Shown: positions 35,131 to 44,443 of the stretch, piece after piece
Numbering within the stretch: position 1 is the stretch's first letter
Layout of the letters: the number at the start of each line of letters is the position of its first letter
NCBI RefSeq assembly: GCF_041080655.1
Contig: NZ_CP163525.1
Coordinates: forward strand, 992,001-1,056,000
Direction: 5' to 3'
DNA length: 64,000 bases
Source of the DNA: Streptomyces sp. CG4
GTDB taxonomy: Bacteria; Actinomycetota; Actinomycetes; Streptomycetales; Streptomycetaceae
The notes under the pieces: generated by a model
Databases searched by the model: none
What the model was told of the DNA's origin: nothing
What the model saw: the letters and a program-made list of their open reading frames with translations, nothing else
Position numbers and translations under genes: made by a program

Positions 35131-37593
35131 TCAGCCCTCGAGTGCGAGGTCCGCCCATACCTGTTTGCCGCCGCTGACCGGGAGCGTGCCCCAGGCCGCG
35201 GACACGGCCTCCACCAGGAGGATGCCGCGGCCGCCGGTGGCCTCCCAGCCGATGCTGGTGGGCTTGACGGGGCTGCGCGGGGAGGAGTCGGCGACCGCGA
35301 GCCGCAGCCGGTGGTTGACCAGGCTCATGTCGAGGCGGACCTGACCGTCGGTGTGCACGAGGGCGTTGGTGACGAGTTCGGAGACGACCAGCAGGGCCGC
35401 GTCCATGGTGTCCGGCGAGACGCCCCAGGTGCGCAGGGTGCGCCGGGTGAAGCGGCGGGCGTGCCGGACCGCCTCCGGTACCCGCCACACGGTCCAGCTC
35501 TCGCGCAGCGGGCGTACCGCCATGCCGTCGTAGCGCATCAGCAGCAGGGCCACGTCGTCGCCGCGGAGGGCGCCGGTGAGCAGCGCGTCGGCGACGAGCC
35601 CGAGGTGCGCCGGGTCGCCGGCGGCCAGCCGGGCGGCGAACCGGTCCATGCCGACGTCGATGTCGGCGCCCGGCGACTCCACCAGCCCGTCGGTGGTCAG
35701 CGCGAGCACCGCGCCGGGCTGCAGCCGCAGCGGGGTCATCGGGAAATCGGCCTGGCCGAGCACCCCGAGCGGCGGGCCGCCCTCGGCGCGGACGATCTCG
35801 GCGGTGCCGTCCGGGTGCCGCAGCACGGGCTGCAGATGTCCGGCGCGCACGCACCAGGCGGTGCCCTCCTCCATGTCGACGTCGACATAGGCGCAGGTGG
35901 CGAACAGGTCGGTCTCCATCTCCAGCAGCAGCCGGTTGGCGTGGGCGACGACCACGTCCGGCGGGTGGCCCTCGGTGGCGTAGGCGCGCAGCGCGGTACG
36001 CATCTGGCCCATCAGGGTGGCGGCGCCCGCGTTGTGGCCCTGTACGTCGCCGATGACGAGGGCGACGTGATGGTCGGCGAGCGGGATCACGTCGTACCAG
36101 TCGCCGCCGACCTCCAGACCGGCCGTGGTCGGCAGGTACCGGGCGACGGCGATCCCGCCCGGCAGCCGGGGCAGGCGGCGTGGCAGCAGGGTGCGCTGGA
36201 GCATGCCGACGAGTTCGTGCTCGGCGTCGAAGGCGTGGGCGCGCAGCAGGGCCTGGCCGGCGAGGCCGGCGCAGGCGGTGAGCAGGGCGCGTTCGTCGGG
36301 GCCGAAGTCGTGCGGGCGGTCCCAGCCGATCAGGCAGGCGCCGGCCATGCGGCCGCCGGCGGGCAGCGGCAGCACGGCGAGGCCGCCGGGGCCGACCTCG
36401 GCGAGGGCGGGCTCCAGCGCGCTGCCGGCCGGCCAGATCCGGGCGCGGCCGGCGCGCAGCACGGCGGCCAGGGTCGGCATGGCACGCACCGGCGCGTCGG
36501 GCCATTCGGTGCGCCACTCGCTGCGCCACAGCTCGGGCCAGGCCTCGGGTTCGGGAGGGTCGAGGACGGTGACGACGAGCCGGTCGTTCTCCAGTTCCGC
36601 GAGTGCGATCCGGTCGGCGTGCAGCGGCCGGCGCAGCGCGGCGACGACGGCCTTGCCTACGTCCTCGACGGTGCCGGCGGTGGCGAGGGCGGCGGCCAGG
36701 CGCTGCACCCGGGCCACGTCGGTGACGTCGGAGCGCAGGGTGGAGGCGTCGGCGACGGTGCCGACGAGCCGGGCGGTGCGCCCCTCGCCGCCGGGCAGCA
36801 GCCGGCCGCGCAGCCGCAGCCACTTGGGCGGTCCCGACGGTTGGAGGACGCGGAATTCCAGCTCGCGCTCGCCGATCGACATGTGGTCGGCCTCGACGAC
36901 GGACATCAGCGCGGGCAGGTCCTCGGGCACGGTGAGCGCGAGGAGGGTCTCGACCCGGCCGTCGAAGGTGTCCCGGCCGAGCCCGAACAGCCGCAGGATC
37001 TCGTCGCCGACCTCGATCCGGCCGCTGTCCATGGCCAGGCTGAAGGCGTCCGGCCGCAGCTCGCCGCCGTCCGCCGCGGGGGCGGCCGGGACGGGCGCGG
37101 CGACCGCGCGGGCGATCAGCTCCAGGCAGGCACGGTCGTCGGGGCCGAAGCCGCCGGGGTGCTCGCTGACGGCCAGCAGACAGCCGGCGCCCGCCGGGCC
37201 GAGCGGCAGGACGGCCACGGAGAAGTCCGGGGACTGGATGCGCCGCGCCTCGGGGCAGCCGGCCAGTTCCTCGGGACCGAGCCGGCGCGGGCGCCCGGTG
37301 CGGTTGACCTCGGCGACCGGGGAACCGCCGGCCGCCGGATAGCCGTCGCGGAGCCCGTACAGGGTGCGTGGCAGGCCCGCCGACTCGGCGAGGGACAGCT
37401 GGGCCGGGTCGTCGCCGGGCGTGTACACCCCGGCGAAGGACGCCCCGGCGAACACCAGCGCCTGTTCCAGGACCCGGCGGAGCCGGTCCGGCGTGGCGGG
37501 TGCCGTGGTGAGGGTGTCCAGGGCGGCTTCGGCACGCTCCGGCGCTGTACGCGTTCCGCTGATCGCAGCGCCCTCACTGACCACGTTCGCCAT
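35131..37593 (-). CDS. PAS/GAF-SpoIIE PP2C phosphatase with histidine-kinase-like ATPase
   Basis: A multidomain regulator of about 820 residues. In order, it has an N-terminal GAF-like region, a PAS domain (near 150-270), a second GAF domain (near 290-450), a SpoIIE/PP2C phosphatase domain and a C-terminal HATPase of the RsbW type. The phosphatase domain has metal Asp residues in GGDWYDVI, IGDVQGHN and LTTDGLVE. The ATPase domain shows SELVTNALVHTDG and GGRGILLVEAV. Such proteins control anti-sigma factor partner switching by reversing phosphorylation. The start is uncertain: ATG at 37593 is chosen because the codons upstream, to an ATG at 37680, have weak third-position GC bias. It is divergent from the ram operon. 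Confidence 0.82.
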   Translation of the reverse strand: MANVVSEGAAISGTRTAPERAEAALDTLTTAPATPDRLRRVLEQALVFAGASFAGVYTPGDDPAQLSLAESAGLPRTLYGLRDGYPAAGGSPVAEVNRTGRPRRLGPEELAGCPEARRIQSPDFSVAVLPLGPAGAGCLLAVSEHPGGFGPDDRACLELIARAVAAPVPAAPAADGGELRPDAFSLAMDSGRIEVGDEILRLFGLGRDTFDGRVETLLALTVPEDLPALMSVVEADHMSIGERELEFRVLQPSGPPKWLRLRGRLLPGGEGRTARLVGTVADASTLRSDVTDVARVQRLAAALATAGTVEDVGKAVVAALRRPLHADRIALAELENDRLVVTVLDPPEPEAWPELWRSEWRTEWPDAPVRAMPTLAAVLRAGRARIWPAGSALEPALAEVGPGGLAVLPLPAGGRMAGACLIGWDRPHDFGPDERALLTACAGLAGQALLRAHAFDAEHELVGMLQRTLLPRRLPRLPGGIAVARYLPTTAGLEVGGDWYDVIPLADHHVALVIGDVQGHNAGAATLMGQMRTALRAYATEGHPPDVVVAHANRLLLEMETDLFATCAYVDVDMEEGTAWCVRAGHLQPVLRHPDGTAEIVRAEGGPPLGVLGQADFPMTPLRLQPGAVLALTTDGLVESPGADIDVGMDRFAARLAAGDPAHLGLVADALLTGALRGDDVALLLMRYDGMAVRPLRESWTVWRVPEAVRHARRFTRRTLRTWGVSPDTMDAALLVVSELVTNALVHTDGQVRLDMSLVNHRLRLAVADSSPRSPVKPTSIGWEATGGRGILLVEAVSAAWGTLPVSGGKQVWADLALEG

Positions 37594-37787
37594 TACAGCG
37601 CGTACGGGCGTGCCGCGCAGCCCCTGCGAACGCTCGGATGGTCCGGCGTGTCCGGTTCGTTCGAAAGTCGCCGAACGCATCTTGACCCATGAGTTCCGCA
37701 CGGTGTCCTCGTGACAGACGTGACTGTCCGCGACCTCCCGACTCCTGCGAGTGTCTTCTCCGTTCACACGAGGAGGGCGTAAGGCGC

Positions 37788-40535
37788 ATGGACAAGCGGT
37801 ACGAGGTGTACGCGCTCGCCGACGGGCACTTCTACGACACGCCCGACCGGCTCGCGGGGGCGGGCGGTGAGCCGGCGCCGCTGTTCGCGACGGCGCGTCG
37901 CACCGTCCCCGACGGCTGGCACGCGGCGCGCTCCGGCGACTGGCTGACACTGACCCCGGTGGACTCCGCCGGCGCGCCGCTCGACGCACCGGCGCAGGGC
38001 TGGAAGATCCACGCCTCGGCGACCGCCGCGAACGCGGAGCGGATCGCGGGCATCGTGTGGGACTACTGTGTGCCGCGCCGCATCCCCTTCAAGTTCGTGC
38101 CGGGCCCGCACCTGCTGCACCTGCGCAACGCCAAGTACGCCGGCCGCGACACGAGCGGCAAGTTCGTCACGGTGTATCCGGCGGACGAGGATCAGTTGCA
38201 GCGGACGCTGCGTGAACTGGGCGCGCTGCTGGAGGGTTTCGAGGGGCCGTACATCCTCACCGACCTGCGCTGGCACGACGGTCCGCTCTATGTCCGCTAC
38301 GGCGCCTTCGCCCGCCGGTACGTCGTGGACGAGCGGGGCTCGCTGGTCCTCGCCGTCGCCGACGGCGCGGGCGGGCTGGTGCCGGACCGGCGGGCGCCGT
38401 CCTTCCAGGTGCCCGAGTGGGTGACGCTGCCCGCGTTCCTGCGGCCGCATCTGGAGGCGCGCAACACCACGACGGTCGGCGAGCTGCCGTACCGCATCGA
38501 GAAGGCGCTGCACTTCTCCAACGGCGGCGGTGTGTACGCCGGCACCGACACGCCTAGCGGACGCCGGGTGGTGCTCAAGGAGGCCCGGCCGCACGCGGGG
38601 CTCGCCGCCGACGGCGCGGACGCGGTGGCCCGGCTGGAGCGGGAGAAGGCGGCGCTGGAACGGGTCGCCGGGACCGGTGTGGTGCCCGAGGTACGGGACT
38701 GGTTCACGCTCGGCGAGCACCGGTTCCTGGTCATGGACCACCTGGCGGGCCGTCCGCTCAATTCCTTCTTCGCCGAACGGCATCCACTGCTCACGCCCGA
38801 TCCCGACCCGGCCCGGATCGCCGCGTACACGGCGTGGGCGCTGCGGATCCACGCGGCGGTGGAGCGGGCGGTGGCGGCGGTGCACGAGCGCGGGCTGGTC
38901 TTCAACGACCTGCATGTCTTCAACATCATGGTGGCCGAGGACGAACAGTCGGTGTTTCTCATCGACTTCGAGGCCGCCGCCCCAGCCGCGGAGAACGCCC
39001 GGCAGACCGTCGCCCACCCCGGCTTCTTCGCCCCGCCGGACCGGCGCGGCACCGATGTCGACCGCTATGCGCTGGCCTGTCTGCGGCTCGCCCTGTTCCT
39101 GCCGGTGACCACGCTGTTCGTGGTGGACCGCGGCAAGGCGGCGCATCTCGCCGAGGTGATCGCCGAGCAGTTCCCGGACGTGCCGCGTGCCTTCCTGGAC
39201 GAGGCGGTCGCGGAGATCACCCGGGACGTCGCGGGCGGGCGGCGCAGCCGGCCCGCCCCGCCGGTGGTACCCGGCGACTGGCCCTACAGCCGGGACTCGA
39301 TGGTGAAGGCGATCCTCGCCTGCGCCACCCCGGAACGCGACGACCGGCTCTTCCCCGGTGACATCGCCCAGTTCGCGGACGGCGGCGGCCTCGGCATCGC
39401 GCACGGCGCGGCCGGGGTGCTGTACGCGCTCCAGGCGTCCGGGGCCGGCCGCTACGACGAGGGCGAGCGCTGGCTGCTCGACCGTACCGCCCCGCCGCCG
39501 CCCGGCACCCCGCTCGGCCTGTACGACGGCCTCGCGGGCGTCGCCCTGGTCCTCGACCAACTCGGCCACCGGCAGCGGGCGTTGGACCTGATCGACGGCA
39601 TCCTGCGGGAGAACTGGCACGCGCTCGCCTCCGACCTGCACGGCGGACTCGCCGGGCTGGGCCTGGTCCTGGCCCGGCTCGCGGACACGACCGGTGAACC
39701 GGCCCTGCGGCAACACGCCGCCGAGGCCGCCGACATCCTCGTACGGCGACTCGCCGAACCGGTCCCGGACACCCCGAACCGGCGCGCCGGACTGCTGCGC
39801 GGCGCGAGCGGCCCCGCGCTGTTCCTCCTGCGGCGGTACGAGCAGACCGCTGACAGCCGCTTTCTGACGGCGGCGGGCGAGGCGCTCCGCCGTGACCTGG
39901 ACCGCTGCGTCACCCAGAAGGCGGGTGGCGGCCTGGAGGTGGACGAGGGCTGGCGGACGCTGCCCTACCTCGGCGACGGGAGCGCGGGGATCGGGCTGGT
40001 CCTCGACGACTATCTGGCGCACACCGACAGCGGTACTCCGGCGCACGGGGGTGGCGACGCTCCGACCCACCGGGGCAGCGATTCTCCGATCCACCGGGGC
40101 AGCGATTCCCCGACGCAGCGGGACAGCGACGCGGCGGCACGCGGAGGCAGCGGCTCGGCGGCGCGGGCGGACCGCGTGACGTTCGAGCGCGCCCGGGCCG
40201 GCATCCTGACCGCCGCCACTTCCCGCTTCTACGCCCAGCCCGGCCTCTTCCAGGGCCGCGCCGGAATGATCCTGCACCTCGCCCGCTCCGCCGCCCCGGG
40301 CGCCACACAGGAGCGGCTGGAGCAGCAGATCGCGGGGCTCGGCTGGTTCGCGATGGACTATCAGGGCCAACTGGCCTTCCCCGGGCACCAGATGATGCGG
40401 CTCTCCATGGACCTCGCCACGGGCACGGCGGGCTGTCTGCTCGCGCTCGCCGCGGCCCGCGACGGCGCCGACACCGCGCACCTGCCCTTCCTCCCGCCGC
40501 CACCGGCGGCCCCCACCCGCGGCTCCGCACTCTGA
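37788..40535 (+). CDS. ramC: Class III lanthionine synthetase (RamC/AmfT type)
   Basis: A 915-residue LanKC enzyme. The N-terminal lyase region starts MDKRYEVYALADGHFYD. A Ser/Thr kinase domain follows, with catalytic D374 in VFNDLHVFNI and metal-binding D393 in IDFE. The C-terminal cyclase-like domain begins near residue 520 (GGGLGIAHGAAGVLYAL) and lacks the zinc-ligand Cys/His set of LanM proteins, as expected for class III. It phosphorylates, dehydrates and cyclises the RamS precursor. ATG at 37788 has AGGAGGG upstream. A low-complexity insert of HRGSDSP-type repeats (about 40067-40160) interrupts the cyclase domain. The ramS gene follows 50 bp downstream. Confidence 0.93.
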   Translation: MDKRYEVYALADGHFYDTPDRLAGAGGEPAPLFATARRTVPDGWHAARSGDWLTLTPVDSAGAPLDAPAQGWKIHASATAANAERIAGIVWDYCVPRRIPFKFVPGPHLLHLRNAKYAGRDTSGKFVTVYPADEDQLQRTLRELGALLEGFEGPYILTDLRWHDGPLYVRYGAFARRYVVDERGSLVLAVADGAGGLVPDRRAPSFQVPEWVTLPAFLRPHLEARNTTTVGELPYRIEKALHFSNGGGVYAGTDTPSGRRVVLKEARPHAGLAADGADAVARLEREKAALERVAGTGVVPEVRDWFTLGEHRFLVMDHLAGRPLNSFFAERHPLLTPDPDPARIAAYTAWALRIHAAVERAVAAVHERGLVFNDLHVFNIMVAEDEQSVFLIDFEAAAPAAENARQTVAHPGFFAPPDRRGTDVDRYALACLRLALFLPVTTLFVVDRGKAAHLAEVIAEQFPDVPRAFLDEAVAEITRDVAGGRRSRPAPPVVPGDWPYSRDSMVKAILACATPERDDRLFPGDIAQFADGGGLGIAHGAAGVLYALQASGAGRYDEGERWLLDRTAPPPPGTPLGLYDGLAGVALVLDQLGHRQRALDLIDGILRENWHALASDLHGGLAGLGLVLARLADTTGEPALRQHAAEAADILVRRLAEPVPDTPNRRAGLLRGASGPALFLLRRYEQTADSRFLTAAGEALRRDLDRCVTQKAGGGLEVDEGWRTLPYLGDGSAGIGLVLDDYLAHTDSGTPAHGGGDAPTHRGSDSPIHRGSDSPTQRDSDAAARGGSGSAARADRVTFERARAGILTAATSRFYAQPGLFQGRAGMILHLARSAAPGATQERLEQQIAGLGWFAMDYQGQLAFPGHQMMRLSMDLATGTAGCLLALAAARDGADTAHLPFLPPPPAAPTRGSAL
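40067..40160. repeat. In-frame short tandem repeats within ramC
   Basis: Imperfect 24- to 27-bp copies containing GGGCAGCGATTC encode THRGSDSP, IHRGSDSP and TQRDSD in the cyclase domain. They read as a flexible Ser/Asp/Arg loop. The frame is kept. Confidence 0.75.
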
Positions 40536-40585
40536 CGGAGTCGTGACACAACCCCGTCCCCGAACCAAGGGAAAGGACAACGACC

Positions 40586-40699
40586 ATGGCACTTCTCGAC
40601 CTGCAGACCCTCGAGTCCGAGACCGACGCACACGACGGCGCAAGCACCGTGAGCCTGCTCTCCTGCGTCTCCGCGGCGAGCGTTCTGCTCTGTCTCTGA
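40586..40699 (+). CDS. ramS: Class III lanthipeptide precursor (SapB/AmfS type)
   Basis: A 37-residue precursor. The leader begins MALLDLQTLESE, with the LLDLQ motif recognised by RamC-type enzymes. The C-terminal core reads STVSLLSCVSAASVLLCL. It contains two perfect S-x-x-S-x-x-x-C motifs (S1-S4-C8 and S10-S13-C17 in core numbering), the pattern that forms two labionin or lanthionine rings in SapB-like morphogens. GAAAGGA lies upstream of the ATG. The product should be a surface-active peptide that helps aerial hyphae emerge. A strong hairpin follows before ramA. Confidence 0.93.
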   Translation: MALLDLQTLESETDAHDGASTVSLLSCVSAASVLLCL

Positions 40700-40717
40700 C
40701 CGGGCCGGTGAGTCCAC

Positions 40718-40762
40718 GGCTCCGGACGGCACCCTCCCCGGTGGGAGAGGCCGTCCGGAGCC
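40718..40762 (+). terminator. Hairpin between ramS and ramA
   Basis: A perfect 12-bp stem (GGCTCCGGACGG with CCGTCCGGAGCC) and a 21-base loop lie 18 bases after the ramS stop. It probably terminates part of the transcripts or protects the ramS 3' end. This would make the precursor more abundant than the exporters downstream. Confidence 0.7.
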
Positions 40763-40799
40763 TTCCCGTTCCCGTTCGACCCGAGCGAGGCCCCAGCCG

Positions 40800-42623
40800 A
40801 TGAACTCCCGCCCCGACAGCGCCACTTCGGCGTCCGGCCGTGAGATGTCGCGCGCGGTGCTGCGTCAGGGCGGCGCCCGCTGTGCCGCGCTGTGCGCCGT
40901 GAGTACGACCGCCACGGCGGCCGGCCTCGTCCTGCCCGCCCTGCTCGGCCACACCCTGGACCTGCTGCTGGCCCACGCCCCGGCCGCCCGCTGGGTCGCC
41001 GGCTGTGCCGGCCTCGTCCTGCTGCTGGCCCTGCTGGACGGCTGCGCGGGCGTGCTCACCGGCACCTGTGACGCCGAGGCGACCGCATGGCTGCGCCGGC
41101 GGCTGACCGGGCACGTCCTGGCGCTGGGCCCGCGGGCGACGGCCCGGTTCGGTGCCGGGGACCTGGTGGCGCGGCTGGTCGGCAACGCGACACAGGCCGG
41201 GACGGCGCCGGGCGCGCTGGCCGCGCTGCTCGCCGCGTTCGCCGGGCCCGTCGGGGGTGTGGTGGCGCTCGGTCTCATCGACCCCTGCCTGGCGGCCGTG
41301 TTCCTCGCCGGAGCGCCGGTGCTGGCCCTGCTGCTGCGCGCCTTCGCCCGGGACACGACGGCGTGCGTGGCCGACTACCAACGGGCGCAGGGCCGGATCG
41401 CCCGCGCACTGGCGGAGGCGGTCGGCGGGTCCCGTACGATCCGGGCCGCGGGCGCCGAGGACCGCGAGACCGCCCGGATCCTTGCGCCGCTGCCCGAACT
41501 GTCGCGCGCCGGGCACCGCATGTGGCGGGTGCAGGGCAGGGCCGCCGCACAGGCGGTCACCGTGGCACCGCTGCTGAACCTGGGCGTGCTGGCGGTGGCC
41601 GGACTGCTGCTGGCCCGGCACCGTCTGTCGGTGGGCGAGGTGCTGGCCGCTTCCCGGTACGCGGTGCTCGCCACGGGCGTCGGTGCGCTCGTCGGCCGGC
41701 TGGCCGCGCTCGGCCGGGCCCGTGCGGCGACCGGCCGGCTCGCCGAGGTGCTGGCCGAACCCGCACCCGAACACGGCAACGGCCAACTTCCCTCTGGAAG
41801 CGGCCGGTTGGAGCTACGTTCGGTCACGGCGCTCCGCGGCGGACGGACCGTCCTTGACGGCGTCGACCTGACGATCCCGGGCGGCACCACCCTGGCGGTC
41901 GTCGGCCGCTCCGGCGCCGGCAAGTCCCTGCTCGCACAGATCGCCGGCCGGCTCGCCGACCCCGACGCGGGCGAGGTCCTCCTCGACGGCGCCCGCCTGC
42001 GCGACCTCACCCACGGCGAACTGCGCCGCGCCGTCGCCTACGCCTTCGAGCGCCCCGCCCTGCCGGGCACGACCGTCGAGGACACCATCGCCTTCGGGTG
42101 CACGCCCGCCACCCCGGCCGCCGTCCGCGCCGCCGCCCGGCGCGCCCACGCCGACGACTTCGTACGCCGTCTCCCCGACGGCTACGCCACCCGAACCGCC
42201 GACGCGCCCCGCTCCGGTGGCGAGTCCCAACGCCTGGGCCTCGCCCGCGCCTTCGCACAGGGCGGCCGACTGCTGATCCTCGACGACGCCCTGTCCAGCC
42301 TCGACACGGTCACGGAACACCGGATCACCGAGACCTTGCTGACCGCCGACCCGGACCGCACCCGGCTGCTGATCGCCCACCGTGCGACGACCGCGGCCCG
42401 CGCCGACCGCGTCGCCTGGCTGGACGCCGGCCGGGTCAGAGCGGTCGGCACACACCGGGAACTGTGGCGGGAGGCGGAGTACCGGGCCGTGTTCGGGGGC
42501 GAGGGCGAAGTCAGGGACGTGAGCGAGGTCGGGAGCGGGAGCGAGGTCGGGAGCGGGAGCGAGGTCGGGAGCGGGAGCGAGGTCGGGAGCGGGAGCGAGG
42601 TCGGGACGGAGGTGCGGGGGTGA
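40800..42623 (+). CDS. ramA: ABC transporter, permease-ATPase fusion (RamA-like)
   Basis: A 607-residue half-transporter. The membrane domain (about 1-320) has five or six segments, and the ATPase domain follows. Walker A is GRSGAGKS and Walker B is LLILDDALSSLD. The signature is RSGGES rather than LSGGQ. With RamB it should form a heterodimer exporting the modified RamS peptide. The C-terminus ends in four SEVGSG repeats plus a partial one, encoded by an 18-bp tandem repeat, which is not part of the ABC fold. The stop overlaps the ramB start as TGATG. Confidence 0.9.
   Translation: MNSRPDSATSASGREMSRAVLRQGGARCAALCAVSTTATAAGLVLPALLGHTLDLLLAHAPAARWVAGCAGLVLLLALLDGCAGVLTGTCDAEATAWLRRRLTGHVLALGPRATARFGAGDLVARLVGNATQAGTAPGALAALLAAFAGPVGGVVALGLIDPCLAAVFLAGAPVLALLLRAFARDTTACVADYQRAQGRIARALAEAVGGSRTIRAAGAEDRETARILAPLPELSRAGHRMWRVQGRAAAQAVTVAPLLNLGVLAVAGLLLARHRLSVGEVLAASRYAVLATGVGALVGRLAALGRARAATGRLAEVLAEPAPEHGNGQLPSGSGRLELRSVTALRGGRTVLDGVDLTIPGGTTLAVVGRSGAGKSLLAQIAGRLADPDAGEVLLDGARLRDLTHGELRRAVAYAFERPALPGTTVEDTIAFGCTPATPAAVRAAARRAHADDFVRRLPDGYATRTADAPRSGGESQRLGLARAFAQGGRLLILDDALSSLDTVTEHRITETLLTADPDRTRLLIAHRATTAARADRVAWLDAGRVRAVGTHRELWREAEYRAVFGGEGEVRDVSEVGSGSEVGSGSEVGSGSEVGSGSEVGTEVRG
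42522..42606. repeat. 18-bp tandem repeat at the ramA 3' end
   Basis: Four identical 18-bp units (AGCGAGGTCGGGAGCGGG) and a partial fifth encode SEVGSG repeats immediately before the ramA stop codon. Perfect identity suggests recent, length-variable expansion. Confidence 0.92.
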
Positions 42624-44419
42624 TGGCGATGCCGGCGCGGGACCGGGACGGAGGCGCGGGGCTGACGGCGGCGCTGATGCGGCGGCGGGCAAGGGGCTTT
42701 CTGCGGGCGCGCCGGCGGGTGCTGGTGCGGCTCGGCGCCTGGTCCGTACTGGAGGCGGGACAGACCTTCGTCGTCGGATATGCCCTCGCGCGGGCCCTGG
42801 ACGCCGGGTTCCTGGCCGGAAACGCGCGGACGGGTCTGCTGTGGCTGGGGGCCGCGGGGCTCGCGGTGTGTGCGGGGGCGTACGGGACCGGGCGGGTGTA
42901 CGGCGTGGTCGCGGCGCTGGTCGAACCGGCCCGGGACCGCCTGGTGGCGGGGGTGGTCGCGCGCGGGGTGCGGGAGGCGGACGCGGGTGCGCTGTCCGGG
43001 CTCACCCAGCAGGTGGAGATCGCCCGGGACACGCTCGCCGGGGTCGTGATGGTGACCCGTTCGTTCCTGTTCACGGCGGTCGGCGCCCTGATCGGCCTGT
43101 GTTCGTTGGCCCCGCTGCTGCTCGCGGTCGTCCTGCCTCCGCTGCTCGCCGGGGTGGCCCTGTTCGCCGCGACGCTCAAGCCGCTGGCCCGCCGGCAGGA
43201 GGCGTACCTCGCCGCCGACGAGGCACTGGCCCAGGAACTGGGCGAAGCGCTCCCGGGGTTGCGGGACATCACCGCGTCCGGCGCCGAGAAGCACGTAGCC
43301 GACGCCATCGGCCGACGCACCGACGCAGAACTACGGACCGCCCGCGCCCTGGCTCGTTGGAGCGCGACCCGCGTGGCCGCCCTGGCCGTAGGCGGCGAAC
43401 TCCCGGCGATCCTGCTCCTGCTCACCGCCCCCTGGCTGCTCGCCCACGACGTCACCCCGGGCGCCCTCGTCGGCGCCCTCGCCTACGTCACCCAGTCCCT
43501 GCTCCCGGCCCTGAACAACCTCATCCACGGCCTGGGCACGAGCGGCTCCCGCCTGACGGTGGTCCTCGGCCGACTGACCGTCCAACGGCCCCGGGGGCAC
43601 GGGGCCGAGTCCGAGGTGCGGCTACCGCCGTGTGAGCGCGATCAGCCACACCGGCCGGACACCCGCCGTACGACCGCACTGCCCCCTTCCTCCTGCGCGC
43701 ACAACGCACTCTCCATCACCTCCCTCACCTTCGCCTACGGCCCCACCAGCGAACCCGTCCTCCACAACCTCGACCTCACCCTCCCCGCAGGCGCCCATCT
43801 GGCCGTCGTAGGCCCCAGCGGCATCGGAAAGTCCACGCTCACCAGCCTCATCACCGGCCTGCTCACCCCGCAGCAAGGCACCATCCGCATCCACGACCGC
43901 CCCAGCCCCGCGCCGCAGGCCACCGTGCTCATCCCGCAAGAGGCCTACGTCCATACCGGCACCCTGGCCGAGAACCTCACCCTCTTCCGCGACGACCCCG
44001 TACCGGAGCCCGAGCTGCTGGCAGCCGCCGACGCGGTCGGTCTCACCCCCCTGCTGAAAAGGCTGGGCGGCCCCAGCGCCCCGGTCGATCCGGCGGAGCT
44101 CTCCGCGGGGGAGCGGCAGTTGATCGCCCTGGCCCGTGCCTACCTCTCCCCCGCCCCGCTGGCCCTGCTGGACGAGGCAACCTGTCATCTCGATCCGGAG
44201 GCGGAGGCGCGTGCGGAGCGGGCCTTCGCGGCACGTCCGGGCGGCACGCTGATCGTCGTCGCGCACCGGATCAGTTCCGCCCGCCGCGCCGACCGGATCC
44301 TGGTCATGGACGGCGCGCGCACCACCTGCGGCACCCACGACGAGCTGCTGCGCGCCTCGCCCCTGTACCGGGACCTGGCGGGCCGCTGGACACCCCGCCC
44401 GGCACCGCTGCCCCGCTAG
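42623..44419 (+). CDS. ramB: ABC transporter, permease-ATPase fusion (RamB-like)
   Basis: A 598-residue half-transporter and partner of RamA. The membrane domain covers about residues 30-310. A linker follows, then the ATPase domain with Walker A GPSGIGKS, signature ELSAGERQ and Walker B LALLDEATCHLD. ATG at 42623 is used because it overlaps the ramA stop; a much longer open frame upstream is only a shadow of ramA. The gene ends 24 bp from the convergent ramR. Confidence 0.9.
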   Translation: MAMPARDRDGGAGLTAALMRRRARGFLRARRRVLVRLGAWSVLEAGQTFVVGYALARALDAGFLAGNARTGLLWLGAAGLAVCAGAYGTGRVYGVVAALVEPARDRLVAGVVARGVREADAGALSGLTQQVEIARDTLAGVVMVTRSFLFTAVGALIGLCSLAPLLLAVVLPPLLAGVALFAATLKPLARRQEAYLAADEALAQELGEALPGLRDITASGAEKHVADAIGRRTDAELRTARALARWSATRVAALAVGGELPAILLLLTAPWLLAHDVTPGALVGALAYVTQSLLPALNNLIHGLGTSGSRLTVVLGRLTVQRPRGHGAESEVRLPPCERDQPHRPDTRRTTALPPSSCAHNALSITSLTFAYGPTSEPVLHNLDLTLPAGAHLAVVGPSGIGKSTLTSLITGLLTPQQGTIRIHDRPSPAPQATVLIPQEAYVHTGTLAENLTLFRDDPVPEPELLAAADAVGLTPLLKRLGGPSAPVDPAELSAGERQLIALARAYLSPAPLALLDEATCHLDPEAEARAERAFAARPGGTLIVVAHRISSARRADRILVMDGARTTCGTHDELLRASPLYRDLAGRWTPRPAPLPR

Positions 44420-44443
44420 TCACACTTCCTCAACCCTGCTCCC

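Noticed and set aside
37764..41786. Very long open frame antisense to ramC-ramS-ramA (about 1340 codons)
   Set aside because: It is a GC-bias shadow: the opposite strand carries conserved domains throughout, and this translation has no recognisable motif.
42098..42622. A longer ramB start, giving a 773-residue protein
   Set aside because: The extra 175 codons overlap ramA in another frame and are Arg/Pro-rich. The ATG at 42623 overlapping the ramA stop is the natural start.
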